A DNA stretch of 8,116 bases from Candidatus Neomicrothrix sp. UBA825 (GCA_002295705.1 DBHP01000070.1:1-8116), one strand, 5' to 3'. Positions 1 through 6,783 are shown, counted from the stretch's first letter. Numbers and translations: made by a program. Notes: generated by a model from the letters alone, not told the origin.

Positions 1-1395
1 TCCACCTACTTGACCCACTTGAACTAAGGATCTTTCTTGTTCTTCCAGCACGATCAGCTGTGACTCGCTCTGATTCTGCTCACTCCATGGTGATCCGGTC
101 GTTGTAACAATTCTAAGATAACCATCGTGCTCGTCCATAGAAAACTGGTTCAGAAGTGTCCCATCCACGCTTCCTGATGCAACGTATTCGGCTGGGCTGT
201 CAGGGCTAATTGAGAACCCATGCACATCTGTCGTATAGGATTCGGTCCATATCTCAAAATCGTCTTCTGATATGTCAGGATCAACCCATTTTGTTGTCGC
301 TATATAGAAACGATCTATGGAAGAGTAAACAGTTTGGCCGCTTGCAAGAACTGCGACACCGTCACCAGAAGTCAATCCACTATCAATATCAAAACTCAAT
401 ACGGAAAGGACATCAAATCCAGAGAAAGCGTTTGGCTTATGAAGCTTTTCGCAGGGGATAAGTTGACCTGTCTCAGTCGAATCATTGGAAGATAAGTGAA
501 AGAACGGAACCCAGTCTTCAATAGTTGTTTCTTCGATTAGCTCTTTATTGAATCTTGTAGCTCTTTCTTCGGAACCTGGGTTACTCGGATATACCCATTC
601 AAGTTGATTCGGGGCGCTATTAATAGCCATGCGGATCGTTGAGCCAACTAACCTCGCGCTTAAGTAGCTACCCGATATCGTCATTTCGCTTGCGATTTGC
701 AGATTAAAGGGGTCAGATAAGTCAATTTCGATAATGCGAGTTTGTGGCTGATAGAAACCTCCTCGTAAATCTGTTTTCTCTTTCTCATCCCCGTCAATCG
801 ATGGCAGAATAGAATATCCGCCCCCATTTGCGAATAGAAAAGCCTTATTACCGTGGATGAACAATTCATACCCATAGAAGTCTTCACCTATAGCGACCTG
901 ACTTGACAAAGAACCGTTTCCACCGTTCACAGCAAAATGAGAAAGCATTCCACGATTTACGACAAGGATTCTTTCTCCATCGGTCTTGATTATGTCAGGT
1001 TCATCAACGCCTAACTCCTGAACATTTGTTCCAGTAAAATTGATTTCTCCAGAAGAACCTGAACTTGCACTGCCTGAATCATAAACTGCTGACTCCTCAG
1101 CAGCCATTGTGACCGCAGGCGCAGATTCCATCACACCTACCTCGGCACGCACCATTCCTTCTTGAAGGCCAATCCAAATAGGAAATCCCGTGTTATCCAA
1201 ACCATATGGACCAACCCGCTCCAAAGCTCTTTCCTTGAGATGGCCAAGAACGCCTTCGCAGTCATCAAAGGGGATAAGTCTATTCACCAACTGGATATCA
1301 GTTGGGTCTAGTTCAACTTGGGACACTTCCGATGTGTCTGAACAAGCCAAAGTCAAAAGACCAAGTGACAGAAATGCACTGAATAATCTTTTCAT
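1..1395 (-). CDS. Secreted lipoprotein with C-terminal beta-propeller domain (partial, C-terminus beyond window)
   Basis: An open frame of 465 codons runs from an ATG at 1395 to the window edge without a stop, so the C-terminus is missing. AGGAG lies 6 bases upstream of the start. Residues 1-18 (MKRLFSAFLSLGLLTLAC) look like a lipoprotein signal peptide with an imperfect lipobox ending at Cys18, so the product is probably exported and lipid-anchored. A Ser/Gly-rich linker (about 105-116) precedes the hallmark segment NVQELGVDEPDIIKTDGE (124-141). Further downstream is YVASGSVDGTLLNQFSMDEH (404-423), followed by DGYLRIVTT. Both segments match the 'beta-propeller domain' secreted protein family (Pfam Beta_propel, PF09826) as I remember it. 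The biochemical role of that family is not established, and no catalytic residues are evident. The gene follows leuD by 84 bp on the same strand, so co-transcription is possible but unproven. Family assignment is strong; function is unknown. Confidence 0.85.
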   Translation of the reverse strand, partial: MKRLFSAFLSLGLLTLACSDTSEVSQVELDPTDIQLVNRLIPFDDCEGVLGHLKERALERVGPYGLDNTGFPIWIGLQEGMVRAEVGVMESAPAVTMAAEESAVYDSGSASSGSSGEINFTGTNVQELGVDEPDIIKTDGERILVVNRGMLSHFAVNGGNGSLSSQVAIGEDFYGYELFIHGNKAFLFANGGGYSILPSIDGDEKEKTDLRGGFYQPQTRIIEIDLSDPFNLQIASEMTISGSYLSARLVGSTIRMAINSAPNQLEWVYPSNPGSEERATRFNKELIEETTIEDWVPFFHLSSNDSTETGQLIPCEKLHKPNAFSGFDVLSVLSFDIDSGLTSGDGVAVLASGQTVYSSIDRFYIATTKWVDPDISEDDFEIWTESYTTDVHGFSISPDSPAEYVASGSVDGTLLNQFSMDEHDGYLRIVTTTGSPWSEQNQSESQLIVLEEQERSLVQVGQVGG

Positions 1396-1401
1396 CTTTA
1401 T

Positions 1402-1406
1402 CTCCT
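1402..1406 (-). promoter_or_regulatory. Ribosome binding site of the beta-propeller lipoprotein
   Basis: AGGAG on the minus strand is separated by 6 bases (ATAAAG) from the ATG at 1395. It supports this start, which also gives the complete lipoprotein signal peptide. Confidence 0.7.
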
Positions 1407-1415
1407 ATTTATGAT

Positions 1416-1446
1416 GCTATGCCACTTTTGACGCAGCGGGCTTAGC
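1416..1446. repeat. Imperfect inverted repeat between leuD and the lipoprotein gene
   Basis: GCTA-T-GCC (1416-1423) can pair with GGC-T-TAGC (1439-1446), giving 4 + 3 base pairs around a T:T mismatch and a loop of about 15 bases. In the direction of the genes (minus strand) it is not followed by a T tract, so it does not look like an intrinsic terminator. It could be a weak intercistronic hairpin or chance. Confidence 0.25.
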
Positions 1447-1479
1447 TTTTGTTCCTGAATCCAGAATTTTTTTGAACCA

Positions 1480-2070
1480 CTACTGTCGTTGCAGCCAACT
1501 GTTTCGCTGCTTCTCAAAAGTTTCAATAGCTTCTGTATGTTCCAAGGTAATCCCGATATCGTCAAGCCCTTTGAGGAACCTATCCTGTATCGAACTTTCC
1601 AGTGGGAAGTCGACAACTAGACCTATTTGAGCAATTTCAAGGGTGCGTTTAGCGATATCGATAACGAAATACAGGTTCGGATCGATTTGAACTTGTCGCA
1701 TAAGTTCTTCTGCGATGGTCGTCTCTATCTCTACTGGTACTAAACCATTCTTCGTAGAGTTATTTTTAAAAATAGGTCCAAAACGAGGTGAAATAACGGC
1801 GTCAAAACCAGCTTGTTGTATTGCCCAGACGGCGTGTTCTCGTGATGAACCTGTTCCAAAGTTTGGGCCTGCAAGAAGAATATTTGCTCCTAAATAAACG
1901 TCATTATTTAAAACAAAGTCTTTATCGTCGCGCCATTCTGAGAAGAGGCCCTTTTCAAATCCCGTTCGTTCAACACGTTTGAGCCAGTCACTGGGAATAA
2001 TTTGATCGGTGTCAACATCAGATCTGTCAAGTGGGACGGCGGTTCCTTCAATGATTGAAACAGGTTTCAT
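1480..2070 (-). CDS. leuD: 3-isopropylmalate dehydratase small subunit
   Basis: The product is the 196-residue swivel-domain subunit of isopropylmalate isomerase, which acts with LeuC in the cytoplasm. The enzyme interconverts 2- and 3-isopropylmalate and, in the citramalate route, probably converts citramalate to 3-methylmalate. DRSDVDTDQIIP is at 15-26, and the family signature GPNFGTGSSREHA is at 68-80. The segment SPRFGPIFKNNSTKNGLVPV (94-113) and the end GLDDIGITLEH (168-178) are typical. Length is normal for the bacterial type of about 200 residues. The ATG overlaps the leuC stop as ATGA (2070-2067), and GAGGA at 2077-2081 inside leuC serves as ribosome binding site. Translation is therefore probably coupled to leuC, as expected for subunits made in equal amounts. 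Confidence 0.97.
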   Translation of the reverse strand: MKPVSIIEGTAVPLDRSDVDTDQIIPSDWLKRVERTGFEKGLFSEWRDDKDFVLNNDVYLGANILLAGPNFGTGSSREHAVWAIQQAGFDAVISPRFGPIFKNNSTKNGLVPVEIETTIAEELMRQVQIDPNLYFVIDIAKRTLEIAQIGLVVDFPLESSIQDRFLKGLDDIGITLEHTEAIETFEKQRNSWLQRQ

Positions 2071-3467
2071 GAAAGATCCTCAGGGGTCGCAAAATGTCCA
2101 GCGATCGCAGTTGCTGCTGCGACTCGAGGGGAAACCAAATGTGTGCGCCCACCGCGCCCTTGCCGCCCTTCAAAATTCCTATTACTTGTACTGGCGCATC
2201 GTTCACCGACAGTTAATTTATCGGGATTCATTGCAAGACACATAGAACACCCAGGTTCTCGCCAATCAAAACCACTCTCAATAAAAATCTTATCAAGTCC
2301 TTCTGCTTCCGCTTGTTCTTTTACAACTCTTGAACCTGGGACAACCAGAGTCCTCACGCCAGATGCAACGCTTCTTCCCTCAGCAACTGCTGCAGCGGAA
2401 CGAAGGTCTTCAATTCTGCTATTGGTGCAACTGCCGATGAAGACAGTATCAACTGAAATGCTTCTCATTTCTGACCCTGCTTGGAGCCCCATGTAATCTA
2501 ATGCACGTTCTGCTGCTTCACGTTCCGCTGGGTCAGCATAGTCTTGAGGGTTAGGAACGTAGCCGGAAACAGGAATGACCTGTCCTGGATTTGTTCCCCA
2601 CGTCACCTGAGGTGAAATCGCTGCACCATCAAGAACAACTTCTCGATCAAAAGTAGCATCTTGGTCAGTAAACAAAGTCTTCCAGTAAGCAACAGCTTCG
2701 TCCCAATTCTCTCCCTCGGGGCAGTTCTCAAGACCCTTTAAATATTCAAAGGTAACTTCGTCGGGTGCGATAAGGCCAGCCTTCGCACCAAACTCTATTG
2801 ACATATTGCAAAGCGTCATTCGGCCTTCCATGGAAAGACTCTCAACAACTGACCCTCGGAACTCCGCAATGGCACCTATCCCACCTCCAGTTCCTACTTC
2901 ATTCAATATTGCAAGCACAACGTCCTTGGCTGTCGAGCCTTCAGGTAACTCTCCATTAATGGTGATTGACATGGTTTCTTGTACCGGCTGTGGAAGAGTT
3001 TGTGTTGCAAGTACGTGCTCTACTTCGCTTGTTCCTATCCCGAAAGCAAGTGCTCCAAATGCCCCATGCGTTGATGTATGGCTATCGCCGCAAACAACTG
3101 TCATCCCGGGTTGGGTCAACCCTAATTCTGGTCCGATAACGTGCACGATTCCCTGATGTGGATCCCCCATAGGGTAGTTGGTGATCCCGAATTCAGCCGT
3201 ATTATTGCGAAGAGTTTCAATTTGTTTCAAGCTAATTTCATCTGCGATCGGTTGATCAATATTTTCAGTAGGAACATTATGATCCTCCGTCGCTACTGTC
3301 AGGTCAGGCCGTCGTACACGCCTACCATTCATACGCAATCCGTCAAATGCTTGCGGTGACGTAACCTCATGAATTAGATGAAGGTCGATATAGAGCAAAT
3401 CAGGTAAGCCGCTCCCTGAGCGGACAAGATGGTCACTCCAGATTTTCTGACTTAAAGTTTTCCCCAC
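2067..3467 (-). CDS. leuC: 3-isopropylmalate dehydratase large subunit
   Basis: The product is the 466-residue aconitase-family catalytic subunit of isopropylmalate isomerase and carries a 4Fe-4S cluster. The three cluster cysteines are visible: Cys347 in GSCTNSRIEDL, and Cys407 and Cys410 in PGCSMCLAMNPD. Other conserved segments are CGDSHTSTHGAFGALAFGIG (126-145), SMEGRMTLCNMSIEFGAKAG (212-231) and TSNRNFEGRQGRGGRTHL (427-444). The length is that of the standard bacterial LeuC. The start is GTG at 3467, chosen because the protein then begins with the conserved MGKTLSQKIW and AAGGAG stands 4 bases upstream. The gene follows the membrane-protein gene by 41 bp and overlaps leuD by 4 bp. In this cluster the enzyme can serve both leucine synthesis and citramalate-based isoleucine synthesis; the second role is inferred from the neighbouring cimA. 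Confidence 0.98.
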   Translation of the reverse strand: MGKTLSQKIWSDHLVRSGSGLPDLLYIDLHLIHEVTSPQAFDGLRMNGRRVRRPDLTVATEDHNVPTENIDQPIADEISLKQIETLRNNTAEFGITNYPMGDPHQGIVHVIGPELGLTQPGMTVVCGDSHTSTHGAFGALAFGIGTSEVEHVLATQTLPQPVQETMSITINGELPEGSTAKDVVLAILNEVGTGGGIGAIAEFRGSVVESLSMEGRMTLCNMSIEFGAKAGLIAPDEVTFEYLKGLENCPEGENWDEAVAYWKTLFTDQDATFDREVVLDGAAISPQVTWGTNPGQVIPVSGYVPNPQDYADPAEREAAERALDYMGLQAGSEMRSISVDTVFIGSCTNSRIEDLRSAAAVAEGRSVASGVRTLVVPGSRVVKEQAEAEGLDKIFIESGFDWREPGCSMCLAMNPDKLTVGERCASTSNRNFEGRQGRGGRTHLVSPRVAAATAIAGHFATPEDLS

Positions 3468-3471
3468 AACG

Positions 3472-3477
3472 CTCCTT
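3472..3477 (-). promoter_or_regulatory. Ribosome binding site deciding the GTG start of leuC
   Basis: AAGGAG on the minus strand is followed by CGTT and then GTG (3467-3465). No ATG near the conserved N-terminus offers an alternative, so this site fixes the non-ATG start. Confidence 0.7.
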
Positions 3478-3508
3478 AACTCTGGTCAGTCTACCGACAT
3501 GCGAGGGA

Positions 3509-4189
3509 TTAGCTATCGGTGAGCTCCTCAGATTCTTCAAGATTTTCACAATTCACAACTTCAAGGTCATCAAGATTATTGGCCATTAAATCTGTGACGC
3601 GAGACCATAGTTGAACAGAAGGAGCGACAGGATCTTGAAACGCAACCCAAGTCCCCGCAGCATTTTTCCCACTAAATAATGCACTTGGAGGAATATCAAT
3701 CTGCTTAACAGGGCTGCTATCTCCAGCGCACAGATACGCATTTATGGCGTTTGATTCACCATCTGAAGTGACAATTACCTGTGGGGTTAAGGTGTCTGAC
3801 TCAAATCGGTCAAATAAATAGAGAGCTAAAATACCAACAGAGACAAGAAGAATGAGAGAGGCTAGTGTTCCCACAATCAATCTTGGCCAATCAGTTCCTA
3901 AATAGTAATCATTTGGGTGATAATAGTTTGTTGGTTGACGTTTTCGCGATCGCTGATTTATCGGCGGCACACTATTAGTAACTGCAGGACGAGAATAATT
4001 GGAAGTCTTGATCTTATTGGATGGCTTAGAAGGGTATAGCCCCTGACTCCCTAGTAATTTATTTCCTCTCAAGCCTGCGGCACCATCGGAAACTTTTCCA
4101 GGAGAATCTGGAAAAAGTGCCTCCTCGCTCTCACCCGCACTTTCTGAACCGCTATCAAGGTCCTGATTTATCTGATCTTCTGATGTCAT
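3509..4189 (-). CDS. Single-pass membrane protein of unknown function
   Basis: I do not recognise the family. The 226-residue product has three visible parts. Residues 1-100 are polar and probably disordered: 1-30 are strongly acidic with no Lys or Arg before residue 32, and 59-96 are rich in Pro, Asn and Tyr with a basic patch RSRKR at 80-84. One hydrophobic helix spans about 103-126 (RLIVGTLASLILLVSVGILA). The last 100 residues contain two cysteines (154, 214) that could form a disulfide outside the membrane, and end in an acidic tail. Basic residues before the helix and acidic ones after it favour N-terminus inside. The start is ATG at 4189; its ribosome binding site is weak (AGG about 13 bases upstream). 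It sits 44 bp after greA and 41 bp before leuC, probably in one operon. It does not look like a leucine-pathway enzyme. Confidence 0.75.
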   Translation of the reverse strand: MTSEDQINQDLDSGSESAGESEEALFPDSPGKVSDGAAGLRGNKLLGSQGLYPSKPSNKIKTSNYSRPAVTNSVPPINQRSRKRQPTNYYHPNDYYLGTDWPRLIVGTLASLILLVSVGILALYLFDRFESDTLTPQVIVTSDGESNAINAYLCAGDSSPVKQIDIPPSALFSGKNAAGTWVAFQDPVAPSVQLWSRVTDLMANNLDDLEVVNCENLEESEELTDS

Positions 4190-4233
4190 GTCTTTAGTTT
4201 CGCCTAAAAGGTAAAGAATTTTATGTATAGGTA

Positions 4234-4701
4234 CTAATCAATAGCAACAATTTTGACCTCAAGAAGACCTCCAGGAGCCTCATACTTAACGATCTGACCT
4301 ATTTCATTTCCTAAAAGAGCTTCCCCTAAAGGCGAAGTAGGTGAAGCTACTACAGCATCCTCAACTCGCTCTTCAATGGAACCAACTAAGTATCGCTCAA
4401 TCTCATCATCTCCAACGTATTGAATGGAGACAACCGACCCTTCTCGAACTGAATTTCCACCGACAGTATCATCAACAATCTCAGCGTTTTCAAGAATAGA
4501 AGAAATATGGGCAATTCGACCCTCCATTTTACCTTGCTCTTCTTTAGCCGCGTGATAATCACCATTCTCTGACAAATCACCGAGCTCCCGAGCAGTTTCA
4601 ATCTTCCTAGCAATATCAATACGCCCAGTAGTCGTCAAAAGAGAATATTCTTCGTTTAGCCGATCGAATGCAGATTGTGAAAGTTTATGTACTTGCCCCA
4701 T
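4234..4701 (-). CDS. greA: Transcription elongation factor GreA
   Basis: GreA enters the RNA polymerase secondary channel and stimulates cleavage of the backtracked transcript. The 155-residue product has the usual length and two-domain form. An N-terminal coiled coil (about 8-77) carries the tip motif ARELGDLSENGDYHAAKEEQ (37-56), with Asp42 and Glu45 as the catalytic acidic pair. A C-terminal FKBP-like domain (about 84-155) contains SPTSPLGEALLGNEIG (120-135). The start is ATG at 4701, just before the conserved HKLSQSAFDRL; AGGTAA at 4711-4716 is a modest ribosome binding site 9 bases upstream. It is the first minus-strand gene, diverging from leuB, and leads into the membrane protein and leuCD without a visible terminator. 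It is not a pathway gene, so its place at the head of this unit may simply give downstream genes a constitutive promoter (inference). Confidence 0.97.
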   Translation of the reverse strand: MGQVHKLSQSAFDRLNEEYSLLTTTGRIDIARKIETARELGDLSENGDYHAAKEEQGKMEGRIAHISSILENAEIVDDTVGGNSVREGSVVSIQYVGDDEIERYLVGSIEERVEDAVVASPTSPLGEALLGNEIGQIVKYEAPGGLLEVKIVAID

Positions 4702-4714
4702 AACAAAATGTTAC

Positions 4715-4833
4715 CTGTGTTTTAGCGTTTGCGATTCAGAAATTAACTGCGAGACTGGAGAACGGAAATAAAACACATATCATCAATAACACGAACATTT
4801 AAACGCATACACTATTTGATCAATAAAACACAG
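4715..4833. repeat. Three copies of TAAAACACA in the divergent intergenic region
   Basis: TAAAACACAG occurs on the minus strand at 4724-4715 and on the plus strand at 4824-4833. TAAAACACA recurs on the plus strand at 4769-4777. The two plus copies share 11 bases (AATAAAACACA, 4767-4777 and 4822-4832). A shorter relative, AATAACAC, is at 4785-4792. The outer copies point inward as seen from each gene start, one touching the greA ribosome binding site and one about 25 bases before the leuB start. They could be operator sites for a shared regulator, but AT-rich chance is possible. Confidence 0.35.
4786..4813 (+). promoter_or_regulatory. Candidate sigma-70-type promoter for leuB-ilvE-cimA
   Basis: ATAACA (4786-4791) matches TTGACA at 4 of 6 positions. 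After 16 bases it is followed by TACACT (4808-4813), which matches TATAAT at 4 of 6 including the first, second and last bases. It would give a leader of roughly 40 bases. The match is weak and unconfirmed. Confidence 0.25.
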
Positions 4834-4846
4834 AGAAAAGTGGAAT

Positions 4847-4853
4847 AGAGGAG
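4847..4853 (+). promoter_or_regulatory. Ribosome binding site deciding the TTG start of leuB
   Basis: AGAGGAG is a strong Shine-Dalgarno match placed 5 bases (CCCTT) before TTG at 4859. The nearby GTG at 4840 is out of frame, and the conserved N-terminus begins directly after this TTG. Confidence 0.8.
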
Positions 4854-4858
4854 CCCTT

Positions 4859-5857
4859 TTGAGTCACAAAATAGGAATAATCGGAGGAGATGGCATAGGG
4901 CCAGAAGTTATCAGTGAGGGGTTAAAAGTCATAGAAGCTGCTGGAATAAACCTTGACTTGCACAATTACGACCTCGGAGGTACCCGATATATCAAGGATG
5001 GGACCATATTACCCGACTCAATCCTTCAAGAATGGAGAAGCCTTGATGCCCTGTATCTAGGTGCTGTAGGTACTCCTGACGTTCCACCAGGGGTAATTGA
5101 GCGGGGACTTTTGCTCAAAATGAGATTTGAGCTTGATCTCTATATAAATCTTCGACCTTTTGTAAAGGAAGTTACAGAAGATTCAGACGCTCATAACTTT
5201 ACAGTCATACGCGAAAACACAGAAGGAACTTACGCTGGAGAGGGTGGCTTCCTCAGGAAAAACACCAGTCATGAAGTAGCTACTCAAGGGTCGGTTAATA
5301 CTCGACTGGGTGTTGAAAGATGCATACGCTACGCCTTTGAACTTGCTGCTAAACGCGAACGGAAGCATCTAACCCTAGTTCATAAAACAAATGTATTAAC
5401 TTTCTCCGGAGATCTCTGGGAAAGGACATTTAATGAAATTTCACAAGAATTCCCACAGATTGACACAGACTATAACCATGTCGACGCAGCCTGCATCTAC
5501 ATGGTCCAAGATCCTCAGCGGTATGACGTTATCGTCACGGATAATCTTTTTGGAGATATCCTGACAGATTTGGGTGGAGCAGTCTCGGGAGGGATAGGCC
5601 TCGCTTGTTCAGCGAATCTAAACCCAGAAAAAGTAGCTCCTTCAATGTTTGAACCCGTACACGGGTCAGCGCCCGATATCGTAGGAACAGGGCAGGCTAA
5701 TCCAACTGCCGCAATTTTAAGTGGGGCGCTTATGCTTGATTTTTTAGGAGAACCAGAAGTGGCAAGAAGAATAGAAACTGCCTGCGCAAAACCGTCAACA
5801 CAAATGGGAACAACAACTGAGATAGGCGATGCAATCGCTAAACTCGTAATGACTTAA
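4859..5857 (+). CDS. leuB: 3-isopropylmalate dehydrogenase
   Basis: This cytoplasmic NAD-dependent oxidative decarboxylase turns 3-isopropylmalate into 2-oxoisocaproate. With 3-methylmalate it yields 2-oxobutyrate for isoleucine. The 332-residue product is complete. The N-terminal nucleotide-binding start IGIIGGDGIGPEV is at 5-17, the substrate-arginine region LLLKMRFELDLYINLRP at 84-100, and Tyr125 in EGTYAGEGG. Catalytic Lys176 lies in HKTNVLTFSGDLW, and the metal aspartates are Asp209, Asp233 and Asp237 (VDAA and LFGDILTDL). The cofactor segment FEPVHGSAPDIVG is at 264-276. The form resembles the actinobacterial LeuB of about 335 residues more than the 360-residue enterobacterial type. The start is TTG. 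ilvE follows after 11 bp. A related tartrate or isocitrate dehydrogenase is less likely given the leuCD, ilvE and cimA neighbours. Confidence 0.94.
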   Translation: MSHKIGIIGGDGIGPEVISEGLKVIEAAGINLDLHNYDLGGTRYIKDGTILPDSILQEWRSLDALYLGAVGTPDVPPGVIERGLLLKMRFELDLYINLRPFVKEVTEDSDAHNFTVIRENTEGTYAGEGGFLRKNTSHEVATQGSVNTRLGVERCIRYAFELAAKRERKHLTLVHKTNVLTFSGDLWERTFNEISQEFPQIDTDYNHVDAACIYMVQDPQRYDVIVTDNLFGDILTDLGGAVSGGIGLACSANLNPEKVAPSMFEPVHGSAPDIVGTGQANPTAAILSGALMLDFLGEPEVARRIETACAKPSTQMGTTTEIGDAIAKLVMT

Positions 5858-5868
5858 AGAAGGTAAAA

Positions 5869-6783
5869 ATGCCTATTGAATCAACGAAAAGCATCTGGAT
5901 GAATGGAGAGCTCGTTCCATGGGAGGAAGCCCAGATTCATGTATTGACCCACACGCTTCACTATGGAACAGGAGTTTTTGAAGGCATCCGAGCATATGAA
6001 ACTGCTAACGGGCCAGCAATATTTCGTTTAAAAGAGCACATGGATAGGTTGATCAACTCAGCCAAGATTCTTTCAATCCCAATGCCATACACATCAGAAG
6101 AGCTTCAAGTTGCTGCAAAAGCCGTCGTGAAGGACTCAGGTCTCAGCAGCTGTTACATCCGACCTATCGCATACTATGGGTATGGGGAGATGGGTTTAGC
6201 AACGAGCAACTGCACTGTAGACGTTGCGATAGCCTGCTGGCCGTGGGGAGCATATCTGGGCGATGATGCGGCTACGAAAGGTGTACGAATGAAAATATCG
6301 TCATGGGTTCGCCACGACCACAACATTATGCCGCCCGCTTCGAAAACAACCGGCAATTACGCAAACTCAACGCTTGCAAAGATGGAAGCTCTAAATGCGG
6401 GCTACGACGAAGCGGTAATGTTAAACAAAGAAGGTCTCGTAGCCGAATGTTCAGGAGAAAACCTCTTTGTATGCCGCAATGGGAAAATAATGACTCCTCC
6501 ATTAGTCTCGGGAGCCCTTGAGGGGATAACACAACATACGGTTATGTCTTTTGTCCGCGATTTGGGTCACGAAGTCACCTTTGAAGCTCTCGCACGGTCA
6601 GACCTATACACTGCCGATGAAATGTTCGTTGTCGGAACAGCAGCAGAAGTTAGCGCTGTCAACAGCGTAGATGACCGACCAGTTCCGTGCCCTGGTCCAA
6701 TCACCTCACAGGTGGCTGATCTCTATGCTGATACTGTTCGTGGGAAGAACCCAAACTACGCCCACTGGTGTGAGGAAGTTTAA
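5869..6783 (+). CDS. ilvE: Branched-chain amino acid aminotransferase
   Basis: This fold-type IV PLP enzyme makes Leu, Ile and Val from their 2-oxo acids with glutamate as amino donor. The 304-residue product has standard length for the bacterial class. THTLHYGTGVFEGIRAY (27-43) forms the N-terminal signature, and Arg60 in KEHMDRL is the expected phosphate-binding arginine. Lys159 in PPASKTTGNYANS is the Schiff-base lysine, at the same number as in the E. coli enzyme as I remember it. Glu197 lies in AECSGENLF, and GTAAEVSAV (256-264) completes the phosphate-binding site. The start ATG is preceded by AGAAGG 5 bases upstream. The stop overlaps the cimA start as TAATG. Position after leuB and before cimA fits a shared role in Leu and Ile synthesis. 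D-amino acid transaminase and aminodeoxychorismate lyase are disfavoured by length and by the FEGIR and GENLF context. Confidence 0.96.
   Translation: MPIESTKSIWMNGELVPWEEAQIHVLTHTLHYGTGVFEGIRAYETANGPAIFRLKEHMDRLINSAKILSIPMPYTSEELQVAAKAVVKDSGLSSCYIRPIAYYGYGEMGLATSNCTVDVAIACWPWGAYLGDDAATKGVRMKISSWVRHDHNIMPPASKTTGNYANSTLAKMEALNAGYDEAVMLNKEGLVAECSGENLFVCRNGKIMTPPLVSGALEGITQHTVMSFVRDLGHEVTFEALARSDLYTADEMFVVGTAAEVSAVNSVDDRPVPCPGPITSQVADLYADTVRGKNPNYAHWCEEV

Larger units (their letters stand above)
4702..4858. promoter_or_regulatory. Divergent promoter region between greA and leuB
   Basis: This 157-bp AT-rich region must hold the promoters of both transcription units because the first genes face away from each other. 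It includes a repeated TAAAACACA motif, an 8-bp palindrome TTGATCAA (4816-4823) and an inverted repeat TAACA-AAA-TGTTA (4701-4713) touching the greA start. For greA only marginal promoter matches were seen (TTGATC at 4823-4818 with TTAAAT 15 bases further on). I saw no T-box, leader peptide rich in Leu or Ile codons, or attenuator hairpin. Confidence 0.65.

Noticed and set aside
210..1414. Short open frames on the plus strand and in other minus frames over the lipoprotein gene
   Set aside because: They lie opposite or out of frame with a continuous 465-codon minus-strand frame carrying clear family motifs; their translations show no recognisable features.
1416..1446. Intrinsic terminator between leuD and the lipoprotein gene
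   Set aside because: The hairpin is interrupted and short, and the T run (TTTT) is on the side that fits plus-strand transcription, where no gene ends. On the minus strand no T tract follows.
1398..1616. 72-codon minus-strand frame across the leuD end and the following gap
   Set aside because: It is out of frame with leuD, overlaps its conserved C-terminus, and has no ribosome binding site or family resemblance.
2143..3359. Plus-strand frames of 72 to 117 codons over leuC
   Set aside because: They are antisense to a fully conserved leuC and consist of codon-structure shadows without protein-like features.
3468..3508. Small hairpin GGT-AGACTG-ACC before leuC
   Set aside because: Only three base pairs and no T tract; too weak to call a terminator or regulatory fold.
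4702..4858. Possible leader peptide or T-box attenuator before leuB or greA
   Set aside because: Only a 5-codon plus-strand ORF (ATG at 4708) and an unsupported 15-codon minus-strand ORF were seen, neither rich in Leu or Ile nor with a ribosome binding site. No T-box-like conserved sequence or terminator hairpin is visible.
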